Positions 45,268 to 58,294 of a stretch of 64,000 nt of DNA are shown piece after piece. The position numbers and the translations under genes were made by a program. The DNA is from Hypoxylon rubiginosum (Eukaryota > Ascomycota > Sordariomycetes > Xylariales > Hypoxylaceae): positions 434,001 to 498,000 of the forward strand of contig CADCXA010000006.1 of NCBI GenBank assembly GCA_902806565.1. Direction: 5' to 3'. Under the pieces are notes generated by a model. That model saw only the letters and a list, made by a program, of their open reading frames with translations. It was not told the DNA's origin and searched no databases. The first letter of the stretch is position 1. The number at the start of each line of letters is the position of its first letter.

Positions 45268-46050
45268 GCCGGCCTTACCGGCACCAGATTCAGCGTCTTT
45301 CTCGTTCGAGAGGTATGGTGCATTGGAGCCTTAGACTTGTGCCGAGATGGGGGAGAAATGAATATTGCACCGGAATTGTTGTAAAAATAACGCTTTGTTT
45401 TTGTATAGCAGCTTTAGGTACCAAACCTACCCATGTACCTGGTACCAACCAAGCCGACAATATGGAGAGGCCTCCAGAAGTGGAAGCTGGGCTCTGGGGT
45501 TTGATATCATACTCACTGTGCATGGTTGGTGACTGTGCGCGTGTGTGTTGATAAGGTCTTACCTCAATTGCGTTATATTTGTGTATAGACGCATCATAAG
45601 GGATAATAAAACTTGCTATGTTATCTACCGGGATTTATTCAATAAACGCCAGCTCCTGATGTCAGGGCTCAGAAATGTGCGAAGTGGGGGCGGGGTTCGC
45701 GGGTAACGTCACTGCAGAATTGGATACCTCTCGCTGCGGAGGTCAGGGGTATTGCAGGAGAGAGTACCTACGATGGACGCTCTAGGTGAGGTAGGGGGCT
45801 AGGTACCTAGGGTGAGCTCCGTCGCGTCATCTCTTAGGTACATAGTATGAGATCGATCCCAGTTAGGTCCTTTTTACCTGTTGCCTATTGTTGAGGAGGC
45901 TAGCAGTGAGTTAGTTTACTTATCCCTTATTTTGCATGAAGCTCATGGTTTGTGCTACCATTCATCCCAAAGTACCTCCTCCTATAGCTATCGTTACTAG
46001 CAGAGCGCCACACGAACACAAGCTACAAGTTTAACCCCCCCACCGACGGA
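45268..46050. promoter_or_regulatory. divergent promoter region, amidohydrolase / phosphatase
   Basis: About 780 bases between opposing starts, with several TAGGTACC-type motifs (45415-45445, 45764-45815, 45836-45842). No gene recognised. Regulatory role inferred from layout only. Confidence 0.4.
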
Positions 46051-46982
46051 ATGGCCGACACAGCCGCCCTCCTCAAGCTCGCTGAGACCGAGGTCGCGCA
46101 GGAGATCCCGAAGGAGCAGTACGTGCCCGTGCTGACGAACCCCCCCTTTGTCTTCGTCGACGGCACCTTCAACACGCGCGACCTCGGGCTGGTCCCCGGC
46201 AGCCCCCTGCGCGCCGGCTTCGCCTTCCGGTCCGGCGCCCTCTTCCGGCTGACCGACAACGGGCGGGCCGTGCTCGAGGGCAAGCTGGGCGTGAAGAGGG
46301 TCTTCGACCTGCGGTCGCCCGAGGAGCGCGGCGTCGCGCCGGACCCGGAGCTCGAGGGCGTCGAGAACACCTGGATCGAGAGCGCGCGGCCCGACTCCAC
46401 GCCCGACCTGGACCGCTTCGTCCCCAGCGAGGGGGCCGAGGGCTACCGCGAGATGTACCTCGAGGTTATAGACGTGTACCGGGAGAGCTGGAAGGCAATC
46501 CTGGAACATGTTCGGGATCGCCCGAACGACCCCTTCCTAGTACATTGCACCGGTGCGTCGTCCATGATAATACTCGCCACTTAACAGCAATAGCGTGGTT
46601 CCAACAATTTGGACTTAAATAAAACGGCTCGCTAACGCATGCCTTTCCAGCGGGCCGTGATAGAACCGGTGTGCTCGCAGGCATGCTGCTCGCCCTCGCC
46701 GGCGCATCGCGAGAAGCGATAACGCTAGACTACCTGCTATCGCGGATCGGGACCGAGCCCGTCCGCCTGATGCTCCTGCAGTTCGCGGTGGCCGGCACGA
46801 AAGCGACGAGCCAGGAGCAGCCGGGGTTCTACAACCTGGTCAGCCTGCGCACCTCGAGCTGGAACGCCTTCGTGGACGGCGTGCAGGAGGAGTACGGCGG
46901 CTTCGAGCAGTTCGTCGCCGGTAAGCTGGGGTTCTCGAAGGAGGATATGGCTAAGATCAAAACGAACCTGACAAAACCGTAA
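46051..46982 (+). CDS. tyrosine-phosphatase-like protein (CX5R, Y_phosphatase3 type)
   Basis: Two exons, 46051-46552 and 46651-46982, give 277 residues. The intron (donor GTGCGT, branch GCTAACGC, acceptor TCCAG, phase 1) falls inside the active-site loop; splicing makes HCTAGRDRTGVLAGMLLALAG, with Cys166 and Arg172 of the C-x5-R signature. Earlier marks are VDGTFNTRDLG, FAFRSGALFRLTDNG and VKRVFDLRSPEER, typical of the bacterial/fungal Tyr/Ser phosphatase family. Such enzymes dephosphorylate proteins, phosphoinositides or small substrates; which one cannot be said. The first exon is GC-rich and casts long antisense frames. An unspliced reading would stop soon after the cysteine and lose the arginine. 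Confidence 0.85.
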
Positions 46983-47893
46983 CCTAAGACACCTAAATTA
47001 ATAAATCATGCGTGACCTAATAGTTTAAAAATAAATGTACTAGTCACGGACTCCGTTTCTGTAGCTGATATCGAATATTGAAGTACAGGAATTTCATCAC
47101 CTAGATACATATGTAGATATCACGATTGGCTCACTTATATTTTATATTGTCACTCAGTCGAGTGACTTTCTCTAGATCGTGATGCAAGCTATTTTGTCAC
47201 GTTTTGGTCTAGTAAGCTCGTTCTTACTTCTACGAATCTTGCTTCTACGAAGTAAGCAAGTAAGGAACTAAGTTTCAATCGTTCTTTGTGTCGAGCCTTA
47301 CGAAGTAGTTCGGGAGTCATTGTTACTGACACCGGCGCTGTAACGGCCAATCCAATGCCCGTCGTTGGAACTAGGGCATTGGTCCGGCGATAGCGAAGCT
47401 TTTGCCAAGCATCACAACTCGGAGATTTCGACGACTCCACGTAGATGGGACCGGCGCCAGCGAAGGGGGTGTGGTGCGCTGACGCAATGTCCATTCGAAC
47501 TAACAGGCTTGTTCTACCCACCCAGCTAACCCTCAATACGCCGTTAGGCCATCCGAAGTCTAGTATATCATCCCGAAGGGCGTGGGGCTAGGGTGATTAT
47601 GGGATAAACGGATGGTGCTAAAAAGTCGGTCTGTCGAGTATATCCCCTGCTCAGGCATGCTACACTCCACTTCACACCCTCCTTCTCCGGAGGAGGGACG
47701 GGTTTGTGCGTAAGTATAATAATAAGTCTTATACAAATTCATTCTTTTCGAGAGTGCGTGAAAAATAAATCAAAAGCTGACTCAACCCCTCCCCCTAGAG
47801 TTTACCCGTAGCCATATTGATTTTGTTATCTATCTACATCTACATATCTATCTCAGCATAACCGATCGTTCAGGGGGCCAATCTGCTAATAAG
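46983..47893. other. intergenic, nothing firmly recognised
   Basis: Contains near-repeated CTTCTACGAA pieces at about 47226-47251. A 115-codon minus-strand frame at 47189-47536 has no recognised family. May hold a degraded element; not provable here. Confidence 0.35.
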
Positions 47894-49466
47894 ATGACAA
47901 ATCGTGATATAGAACTTGAGTCGTCTGCCGGCCCACCTCCTAGGATTGAGGACTCGATAATTCCTACTAGAGATTCAAGCCGACGGGACTTACAACCGGA
48001 GGAGGGAAGGCAGGAGTTCTCACTGCCGCCCGTCGACGGCGGCAAAGACGCATGGCTCTTCTTAGCGGCATGTTTCGCTATCGAAGCGCTGGTTTGGGGT
48101 CGGTGATGATATTATCTTTCTTTGATGGTAGGAACTCGCTGACCGACTCGTAGGGTTCCCCTTCGCCTTCGGAGTCTTCCAGGATTACTATAGCACTCAT
48201 GAGCCGTTCGCAGACTCGCCAAACATTGCCGTGGTCGGTACTTGCGCTATGGGCGTCATGTACCTGACTGCGCCTTTGATCATAGGGCTCTGCCGGATAT
48301 TTAGTCGCTGGGCTCGGTGGACATCTTTCATCGGGCTGTTCATCATGTGCCTTTCGCTTGCGATGAGCTCCTTCTCAACGAACGTCTCGCATCTCATCGC
48401 CACCCAGGGCGCTCTGTATGCCCTCGGCGGTAGCATAGCCTACTGCCCCTGTATCCTGGTAAGCAAAAGAGAATAGGCAGAACAGCATTGCCGTGAAACT
48501 TAAGATTGAAGATTTCAAGGGGCGGCATAGATCTTGGAGTGTCAATATAAGGGGCTTTCGACTGTAATACACAGCTAACGTGAACATATCATTACCTAGT
48601 ATATGGATGAGTGGTTCGTGCAACGCAAGGGCCTAGCTTATGGCATCATGTGGTCCGGAACCGGTCTGGCGGGAGTGGTGCTGCCTCTCCTATTGGAATT
48701 CCTTCTTCACACCTGCGGGTTCAGGACGACACTGCGTCTGTGGTCCGGCTTGCTATTCGTCCTCACGGTTCCGCTAGCGTGCTTCATCAAGCCACGTCTG
48801 CCTCACTCGGCAACTAGCCACACCAAACCCTTCAACCTGAAGATGTTTATGATACCCTCCTTCTGGCTGTACCAGCTCGCCAACGTGGTGGAGGCCACGG
48901 GCTTCTTCTTGCCGGGCATCTACCTTCCCACGTATGCCCGTAGCGCCCTCGGTGCGGCGTCGTACGGCTCGGCGACCACGATCCTGCTGGTGAACGTGGC
49001 TTCCGTCTTTGGCTGTGTTGCTATGGGATGGTTCATCGATCGTCTCCACGTTACGACATGCATACTGCTGTCAACGCTCGGCGCGACGCTTGGCGTTCTA
49101 CTCATATGGGGCCTGTCCTCGTCCCTCCCGCTCCTATACTTCTTCTGCGTCGTGTATGGCCTATTCGCGGGGTCATATACTTCTGCGTGGCCTGGGATCA
49201 TGAAAGACGTCGTCCTAAAGGGGGAGAGAATAGGAGGCGGCTATATCGATCCGACTATGGTTTTCGGCTGGCTTGCTGCCGGTCGAGGAATTGGCAACGT
49301 GGTGTCGGGTCCTTTGAGTGAAATCCTCATCCAAGGATTGCCGTGGAAAGGAGACACAGCAGCATACGGCTACGGTAGTGGATACGGAAGTCTCATCGTG
49401 TTTACCGGTGTGACGGCTTTCGTGGGCGGCGCAAGCTTCATATGGAAACGGCTGGGCATATTGTGA
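47894..49466 (+). CDS. MFS transporter, monocarboxylate-permease-like
   Basis: Three exons, 47894-48098, 48154-48458 and 48600-49466, give 458 residues. Joins: phase 1 (GTCGGT to CGTAG, giving ALVWGFPFAFGVFQDYYSTHEPF) and phase 0 (GTAAGC to CCTAG, giving CPCILYMDEWFVQRKGLAYGIMWSG). After a ~50-residue acidic cytosolic N-terminus (VDGGKDAW just before helix 1 is typical of the fungal MCT-like group), about 12 hydrophobic helices follow. The motif WFVQRKGLAYGI after helix 4 is characteristic of the monocarboxylate porter family. It likely moves an organic acid or small metabolite across the plasma membrane. As the only transporter among several small-molecule enzymes, it could export or import their product or substrate. 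Confidence 0.85.
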
Positions 49467-50389
49467 AGCAGCCCAGTCACCAGTCATCGATCATCGGTCA
49501 TCGGTGAAACAGTCAACGGGAGGGATCTGAGGTCTAGTACACTTTGGTATCTATCTGCATTCGGTCACGAATGTTTGTCGATCTCATATGAGGCTACCTG
49601 AGTCTTGAACAAACATTGAAGATTATGAATGCTGATTGGTATATATCTGAGGTAGCTTAAGCCACTGCATGCCCCTTCATTACATGCATGTGAGTTATTA
49701 CTGTACCGTGCGTGCGTGCGTGTCGGTCTGGTCGGTGCGGTTACATCTCAGCCATCTGCATTAGATAAGAAGTTGTTTTCAAATTGTGCAAGTCTGATTG
49801 GCGAATTGGCAATGGCGAAATGCGGAGCGACGGCAATTTTCGGCGTTCAGCGCACCGTAAACCGTATTCCCGTACCGTGGAAAGTGCAGGGCGTGCTAAA
49901 AAGAGGGACGGTTGTGGAGTTGCCTAGGCTCGTCTCGTCTATTGTCTTAAGGGGTCCGAGGGGCAAAGTTTCCATCGCAGCTGCAACTCGAATCGTGGTC
50001 AAAAAGGCCGTCGACTCCGCTGTCGCACGACTTACTGCTAACTCTTTAAACTTACTGTATCTTTCTAAGTGACTTGCACATCTTGCACATCCTTCCCTCA
50101 CTTTCCTCACTCCTCTCACCACTCTCACTCAGCAGACAATAGAAAATATCCAACGTGGTTGGATTGTTCGAATTTCAAGGAACTGTATATAATCTACTGT
50201 CTTTTTCTGCAGTTCTTTGATTACGATAACCTTCACACTCTCTTACACCGACGATCTGCTTTCCCTTATAATCCTCTTTAACCTCTCCCAAACCCTGTCC
50301 CAAACTCAACAAACCTCTTGCGGGCGTCTAACTTGACCCGACGACGATATCACCTCCCACGATTACTCGATTACTCGATCACTCGCACC
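49467..50389. other. intergenic and leader of ALA dehydratase gene
   Basis: Contains a GTGCGTGCGTGCGTG run near 49706-49722 and a pyrimidine-rich CACTCTCAC stretch near 50090-50135, typical of a strong fungal promoter or leader. A 118-codon plus-strand frame at 49716-50072 is judged random. Confidence 0.45.
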
Positions 50390-51598
<1,209 letters not shown>

Positions 51599-52974
51599 GC
51601 TTATAAAAAGTGGGTAGAAGCGTTTGGCATTTTGCGTTCGGGGTTACTGGCGTTTATAGGGAGCTTCTGTGTGCATGGGATAGGAGCAAAAAAAAACGAC
51701 GTTACGTATAGATTTGCACGCGCCTGTTTTTCCAAGGCGTATGATACCACGAATCACACTCTATCAATAAATATTAACCTATGGTATCCATATTGATACA
51801 AAATGGACACAATTTACATGTGAAGGGGGTGCATGATCTTATTGTTTGCTACTATCTTGATCAAGGCAATACATATGTATGCTTAGGTAAGTGGGTATAC
51901 AAGATGATACTCCTAGAAAAACTACATATTATCGACATGACTAGCTTAGCTCTCCTCGATTTATCGTGAGGCTAACGGTATGCAGGACAGGATCTCGGTG
52001 AGACTAGGTGGACTTCTAGAACGGCTGAGATTCCGAGCTAGATCCGCATCAGGTTCGCATCATCGACCCTTACCTTGGTGTTATCAGGGACGACTTGGCA
52101 TTTAGACAAACGAGATTGCGGAATCCTACCTTACGCTCTTGGTTCGGTTCTTGGTATTTTGCCGTCGTCCCGTTTTTTTTTTTTTTTTTCTTTTCTTCTG
52201 TAGCATGAGCCCACCTCGACGGCCGCGAGTCCACGCAATCTACCAGAACTGCCGCGGGCCACGAGGGAACCTCGATGGGTACGTCAGACGAATAGGCTAG
52301 GTTGTGATCCTACACTCTCCAAACATACACTAGGGGGCGTCGAAGATGTGTAGTATGTCATGGCCCCTGAGGCGAGCAACGCCATGGCAAAGCAGAGCCG
52401 AATATTCCTGGCCTGTTGTTGCTATAATCAAGGTCACCATGTACTTACGCACAGAAGAAGCCACGGCGGAATTCTTCCAAAAACGAATACCCGTCCATCT
52501 TTCTGGGTCCCGAATTTGCTCACCCCGCCATAGTCGAGCTTGGCGGCTCTGGATGAGGAAGGTAGACGGATTCCCGCCAATGCGCATTTTCCGATGGTGA
52601 CGACTTGGCGGAATGCGGCCGTATCGCGACCACGGGAAACGATATACACATGCCTACATACATTAGCAGCCAAGCAGCAATCCATGGCCCTGGGAATATT
52701 GGTGCCCGCCTTGTTATCGTCGTCGACACGAAATGGGGTTCTAGAGCTAACGAACGCGGGCCTGGATACGACCCCTGGATGGCGCGATGTATGTATGTAT
52801 GTTGTATGCATAGATAGATAGACCTACCTTGAAATATATATTACTATCCGACCCCTTATATATGTAGTTCCGCTTTGCTCCCAGTTTCTTCTAAGCTCGC
52901 CGCTGCCGTTCCAGCTCAGACAACAGCGTCATTCGTTTCTCGCATTGTCAGTGCTACTCACGCTTGAGGAAATC
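51599..52974. other. intergenic, with homopolymer and tetranucleotide repeats
   Basis: T-run at about 52171-52188; ATGT/GATA microsatellite at about 52785-52823; TATATAT at about 52857-52863, roughly 115 bases before the aminopeptidase start. Overlapping frames between 52330 and 52821 on both strands show no family features. Confidence 0.45.
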
Positions 52975-54755
52975 ATGAAGGTCACTAGCTCTACGGTGGC
53001 CCTCACGGCCGCGAGCTTACTCGCGGCTACAGGTAATGCGGAACCGATCAAGCGCACGTCGAAGTGCGGCTTGCCACTAGTCCAAGATGTGAGGATAATT
53101 ATGAATACCTACCGGTAGCAAGGCTGCGGATTGCTAATTACAGAATCATAGAAAGCTCTAGTAGACTCCATTCTGTTGGAGAATCTAGTCGGTTGCGCGC
53201 AGGACCTAGAGGATATCGCCTATTCGACCTCGCGGAGAAACCGAGTACGTCTAACAAATTACCTACGAGACGAGGGGGGAGAAACGGGTTTGCTGACGAG
53301 TCTGGTAAATAACTTAGGTCCACGGCACGGAAGGTCACCTGAACAGCGTCAAGTACTTCCAAGAGCAGCTCGCCTCGCTTGGCGATTACTACGACGTCGA
53401 GCTGCAGGAGTTTACGACCGAGGTGACGCTCCAATCCCAGGCCGCCCTGACGATCGACGGCGAAACGGTCGAGGCCGGGGGTTTCTCGTTCGGCAACAAC
53501 GGGACTTGGGCGGACATTCCGCTGGTTCCTGTCGCCAACATTGGCTGCAATGCCGTAAGCACCGTAACCCAGGTTTCCTCGGGCCGCATAACAGCTACTA
53601 ACAGGTACGCATATAGGAGGACCACCCCGATACTCTTAGCGGAGCAGTTGCCCTCATCGCGCGAGGCGACTGCACGTTCGTCCAGAAGATCACGCTGGCC
53701 GGGGAGAAAGGCGCCATCGGTGCCATCATCTACAACAACGCCGAGGCCGGTCTTGCAGCCGGCACTCTTGGCGGCGTGAATGACCTGGTAAGAGAAAATT
53801 TCCCCATCCTCCCAATTCTTCCGTATGGAACTAACTTAGACACGCGCAACAGATCCCGGTCGGCGGCATCTCGCGCGCGGACGGCCTGCGCTTCCTGGGG
53901 CAGATCGAGGGCGGCGCGACGCTGAGCTCGGGGGGCGAGTTCTGGCAGTACATCGACAATACGACGAGCTACAACGTGGTGGCTAGCTCGAAGCACGGGG
54001 ACCCCGACAACGTGCTCTTCCTGGGCGCGCACTCGGACTCGGTCGAGGCCGGCCCGGGTATCAACGACAACGGCAGCGGGTCCTGCGGCCTGCTGACGAT
54101 CGCCAAGGCGCTGGCCGGCTGGCGCACCAACAACCAGGTCCGTTTCGCCTGGTGGACGGCCGAGGAGGAAGGCCTGCTGGGCGCCGAGCACTACGTCAAC
54201 ATCACGGCGGCGTCGGAGCTCGACAAGGTACGGCTGTACCTCAACTTCGACATGATCGCGTCGCCCAACTACGTGCTCGGCATCTACGACGGCGACGGCT
54301 CCTCCTTCAACCTGTCGGGCCCGGCGGGGTCGGCCGAGGCCGAGAAGCTGTTCGAGGCGTGGTACGCGTCGCAGGACCTGCCGTTCGTCGGGTCCGAGTT
54401 CAACGGCCGCAGCGACTACGGCCCCTTCCTCGACGCCGGCGTGCCCTGCGGCGGGCTCGACACGGGCGCCGACGGCATCAAGACCGAGGCCGAGGTGACG
54501 CAGTTCGGCGGCACCGCCGGCATCTTCTACGACCCCAACTACCACTCGGCCGCCGACAACGTCACGAACCTGAACCTCGACGCCTTCGAGGCCACCGGCA
54601 AGGCCATCGCCCACGCCGTCGCCGTCTGGGGCAAGAGCTGGGACGGGTTTCCCGCGCGCAACGCGACCTCGCTGACCAGGAGGTTCGCGGGCGCCGCTCC
54701 GAAGAAGTATACGCCTTATATGAAGACGTCTAGGCGTGGCAAGAAGACGTACTGA
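52975..54755 (+). CDS. secreted M28-family aminopeptidase with PA domain
   Basis: Five exons, 52975-53088, 53152-53244, 53318-53554, 53617-53787 and 53853-54755, give 505 residues; all joins are phase 0. The start MKVTSSTVALTAASLLAATGNA is a signal peptide. After LPLVQD-KALVDSILLENLVGCAQDLEDIAY comes a protease-associated insert (LVPVANIGCNA-EDHPDTLSGAVALIARGDCTFVQKITLAGEKGAIGAIIYNN). The zinc peptidase core follows: LGAHSDSVEAGPGINDNGSG (His and Asp ligands), WWTAEEEGLLGAEHY (Glu-Glu), LNFDMIASPNYV (Asp) and YHSAADN (His). This is the order of fungal leucine aminopeptidase 2/aminopeptidase Y types, which clip N-terminal residues from external or vacuolar peptides. A 379-codon antisense frame over it is a GC shadow. 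It sits in tandem with a dipeptidyl-peptidase V gene. Confidence 0.92.
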
Positions 54756-55974
54756 ATTTTGATGACGGGATGTGTAATAGCTGAATGGGTTGAAAAAAAT
54801 GCTAGAGTAGAAACTACCCGCCGCTAATAACGGCAGTGTAAACCAATGGTATTGCGAATACACACACACACACCGTTAAATACCTAGAGAGTCCGGGGAA
54901 GCTTAGCTTGACCTTAATTTGACTCTTTATGCACGATTCTACCTCTAAAAGCGCCGGTATAGTCGTTGATCTTATGGTCGACCGTAATAGGAGGTTTATA
55001 ATTGCAATTTTGATTCTTAATGCGTATAAATGCTAGATAATCTCGCATTAAGAATCCTTTAAGGATCCTCGATAGGAAATATCCATATCCGTATCCGTAG
55101 CTAGATAAAGCCGATCCTCTCTTCGGGAAAACGAATCCGGCCAAGCACGCGATTCAGGGCGAAATGTGCGATGCCTGGGATGCGCGCTGCCCCTTGCATA
55201 CTCGGGGAGCCCAGCACGCGGTTTGACGCCGATCATATCCTATTCAGGTAGTATTCCGTAGGCAGATGGTATCTCGCGCTGCTCGCGTAGGTGAGGAGTA
55301 ATAATGGGGAATTTGGAGTTCAACGAGGATTGCAAGGGTTTGTTGATATTGTCCAACGTCAGCGGCCAGACTCCTCCAGATTCCGATCGTCCCATCCGCC
55401 ATCCCGCGAATGAAGACTCATCGGGACAGCAGGACAATCAAGTTTTTCTCTCTTGCTTATTGGAGCAGGCTTTGCTTGACTTGGTTAAACCCCAATGGTT
55501 GGCATTTCTCCAAGTCCTACTGCCAGACTGCCTAACTGGAACAAAGACTCGACACGAGTATTGCCAAGCTCCGACCTGCCTCTTTCATGTCGAGATGGCG
55601 TCTAGTGCTGAGCTCGTTTACGGCGCAGCTCGTTCTCGTTCGACGGAATGCTGGAATTCCAGCTCCAGGGCCAGGGCCTAGGTCAATACCTAACGGAAAA
55701 CTCGCAAGCATGGCGCAATCCCACGAGATATCGGTGTAATCTGGTAATCTGCATGCATGATTGTTGATATGTTCCCTGATATACCCCGCCTAAGTCTTTC
55801 CAGCCCCAGCTTGCCCCAGCTCTAGATAATTATTTCATGGCGCCTCGAGCCTCCCCCTCGTACATCTTTGCTTTTTGATCTTGGTCTTGGTCTTGGTCTT
55901 TATCTGCCTGGGCTAAACACGTAGGTCGACCTTTAGAACAGGTTGTAGCCTTTGCCCCAGTGCAAAGTGTGAAG
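54756..55974. other. intergenic and DPP5 promoter
   Basis: CA repeat at about 54861-54873; tandem GGTCTT units at about 55879-55902 just upstream of the next gene. A 125-codon plus frame at 55304-55681 is not supported by any family resemblance. Confidence 0.45.
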
Positions 55975-58294
55975 ATGAGGTTTCAATCGCAAGCAGCGGT
56001 AGCTCTAGCTGCCCTGCCTACCGCCTTGGGTATCACGTTCGAGCGCATGCTCGCCGCGAACCGCTACGGCGCCGCCGCACCAAACCCCAGTGGTGTCCGT
56101 ATATTTTATGTTCTACTGCATATCATGCGCGGGGACTAATCTTCTATATAGGACTTCGCCATCTACACGGTTTCAAACTACACGTTCGAGACCGCCGAAA
56201 GCGCGTCGCAGTGGAACAAGCTCGACTTGAAGACCGGCGAGATCTCCCTCTGGTATGCCGGGTCCGACATCTCGGAGGTCGTGTTTGTGGGCCCCACTCC
56301 CACAAGCATCATCTACATCAATGGCACCAACGCTGAAGAGGATGGCGGTATAAGTCTGTACTCGGCAGATGCCAATTGCCTCGAGGACGCCAAGTTGATT
56401 ACCTCTTTGCCCGCGCCTTATTCGGGTCTCAAGGCCGTCCAGACTGCCGACGGTGATATCCACTTCCTCGTGTATACAAAGGCGTACCCCAATGGCACAG
56501 TATACAACGAGGCGCTTGCCCCCACACCAGCCAGCACGGCGAGGATATACACATCCATCTATGTTCGACATTGGGTAAGTACGCAGTTCAATAATGAGAT
56601 AATGACGGGCAATTAAGACTTTTCAGGATACTTGGTTGGACGACAAGAAAAATGCCGTCTTCGGAGGCGTGCTGAAGGGAGGCGATGGCACTTATTCATT
56701 TTCCGGCGAGCTCACCAACTACGTCACCGGTATCTGTAACGTCACCTGCGCCGAGAGCCCCTATGACCAAAGTGACGAGAGTGACTACGACATTTCCCCC
56801 GACGGTAGCAGCGTCGTTTTCCTCACTAAGGACACTACGCTCCCCTTGGCCAACTACACTGCCGACGTAATCTACCAGGTACCGTTCAGCGGCACTGCGA
56901 ATGATGCTGTCCCGATCAACGCCAGGGGCAGCACCAAGTATCCTGAAGCTCAGGGCGCGGCCACTAGCCCAAGATATTCGCCTTCGGGAGATAAGATTGC
57001 GTATTTCCAGATGAACGGGATCAACTATGAGTCGGACCGCACCATCCTCTATGTTGCTGATGCCAAGTCGGAAGACTTCAACGTGACAGCACTCGCGTTT
57101 GATTGGGATAGATCGCCAGATACGATCGCATGGTCAAAGGATTCGTCAACCATTTTCGTATCAGCTCCAGACCTTGGAAATGAGCGCATCTTCCCTATCC
57201 CTCTGAGCGCCAGTGACTCATACGTACCCACGAACATCACAGACCAGGGTGTAGCTGCTGCTTTTCACGTCTTACCTGACGATACCATCTTGGTGTCTGA
57301 CTCTAAGATCTGGACTAGCCGGGATATCTACACCATCACGGCGGAGGGAGAAAGGGCTCAGACATACTTCCAGGCGAACTTGGTCGACCCCGCTCTAGCT
57401 GGCCTTGGGCCAGAGGATGTGACTGAGTTCTACTACACATCCAACACGTCCGAAATCAAGCAGCAATCCTGGGTCATTCTCCCAGAAGGGTTTGACGAGA
57501 GCAAGACTTACCCGTTGGCATTCCTACCCCACGGCGGACCACAAGGCGCCTGGTATAATTCTTGGTCGACAAGATGGAACTTCAAGGTCTGGGCGGACCA
57601 AGGCTATGTCGTTATCGCTCCGAACCCAACGGCGAGTTCAGGATGGGGCCAGAACCTGACAGATTCTATCCAAGGTCGTTGGGGATCATATCCCTACTGG
57701 GATCTTGTCCACGCCTGGGATTACGTCAACGACAACCTCAAGTACGTCGATACATCAAATGGTATCGTAGCTGGCGCGTCGTTTGGCGGATATATTACGA
57801 ACTGGTAAGCTTTTTGACTTTGCAAGATGACGGGCCAGGCAGGTTGCTAACGGAAATCCCCTTCTAGGATCCAAGGCCACGAGCTTGGAAGGCGGTTCAA
57901 GGCGCTGGTGACGCATGACGGTAGCACGTCCACGCTGAACCAGTACGCAAGCGAGGAGCTATGGTTCATGAACCATGATTTCAGCGGGCCGTTCAACCAG
58001 ACTGGGTTTGAATCCAGCTCGCCATACTACGAATGGAACCCGTTGTTGTACGTAAACAACTGGGCGACGCCGCACTTCGTTATCCACAACGATCTGGATT
58101 TCCGATTACCCGTCAGCGAGGGTATCCTCCTTTTCAACATGCTCCAGACCAAGGGCGTGCCTAGTAAATTCCTCAACTTCCCGGACGAAAACCACTGGGT
58201 GCTGCACCCGGAGAACAGCAAGGTCTGGCATACGGAAATCTTCAAATGGATCAATTACTATTCGGGTCTTAGTAACGCAACGAGCCCCTATTAG
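55975..58294 (+). CDS. dpp5: secreted dipeptidyl-peptidase V (S9 prolyl oligopeptidase family)
   Basis: Four exons, 55975-56094, 56152-56574, 56627-57804 and 57868-58294, give 715 residues. The start MRFQSQAAVALAALPTALG is a signal peptide. The N-terminal ~400 residues form the beta-propeller (SGEISLWYAGSDISEV-like blades, SPSGDKIAYFQMN, SKDSSTIFVSAPD). The C-terminal hydrolase holds the nucleophile in VAGASFGGYITNW (Ser566, GxSxG), Asp in HNDLDFRLPVSEG and His in DENHWVLHPENS. Many N-x-T/S sites agree with secretion. Family members cleave dipeptides such as X-Ala from peptide N-termini. Intron 1 uses a weaker donor (GTCCGT); the others are standard (GTAAGT, GTAAGC). The last intron splits the Trp codon right after the active-site loop. 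Together with the upstream aminopeptidase it would degrade external peptides. Confidence 0.92.

Noticed and set aside
47189..47536. 115-codon minus-strand frame as a transposon relic
   Set aside because: No transposase motif, terminal repeat or target-site duplication could be seen.
49716..50072. 118-codon plus-strand frame before the ALA dehydratase gene
   Set aside because: No family features, and overlaps the likely promoter and leader of HEM2.
52330..52821. Overlapping frames on both strands before the aminopeptidase
   Set aside because: Several mutually overlapping frames without conserved motifs; the region ends in microsatellites.
53730..54869. 379-codon antisense frame over the M28 aminopeptidase
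   Set aside because: Composed of Arg/Val/Gly/Ala repeats typical of the reverse frame of GC-rich coding DNA; the plus-strand gene has all family motifs.
55304..55681. 125-codon plus-strand frame before dipeptidyl-peptidase V
   Set aside because: Irregular composition, no domain or signal features, no splice partner.
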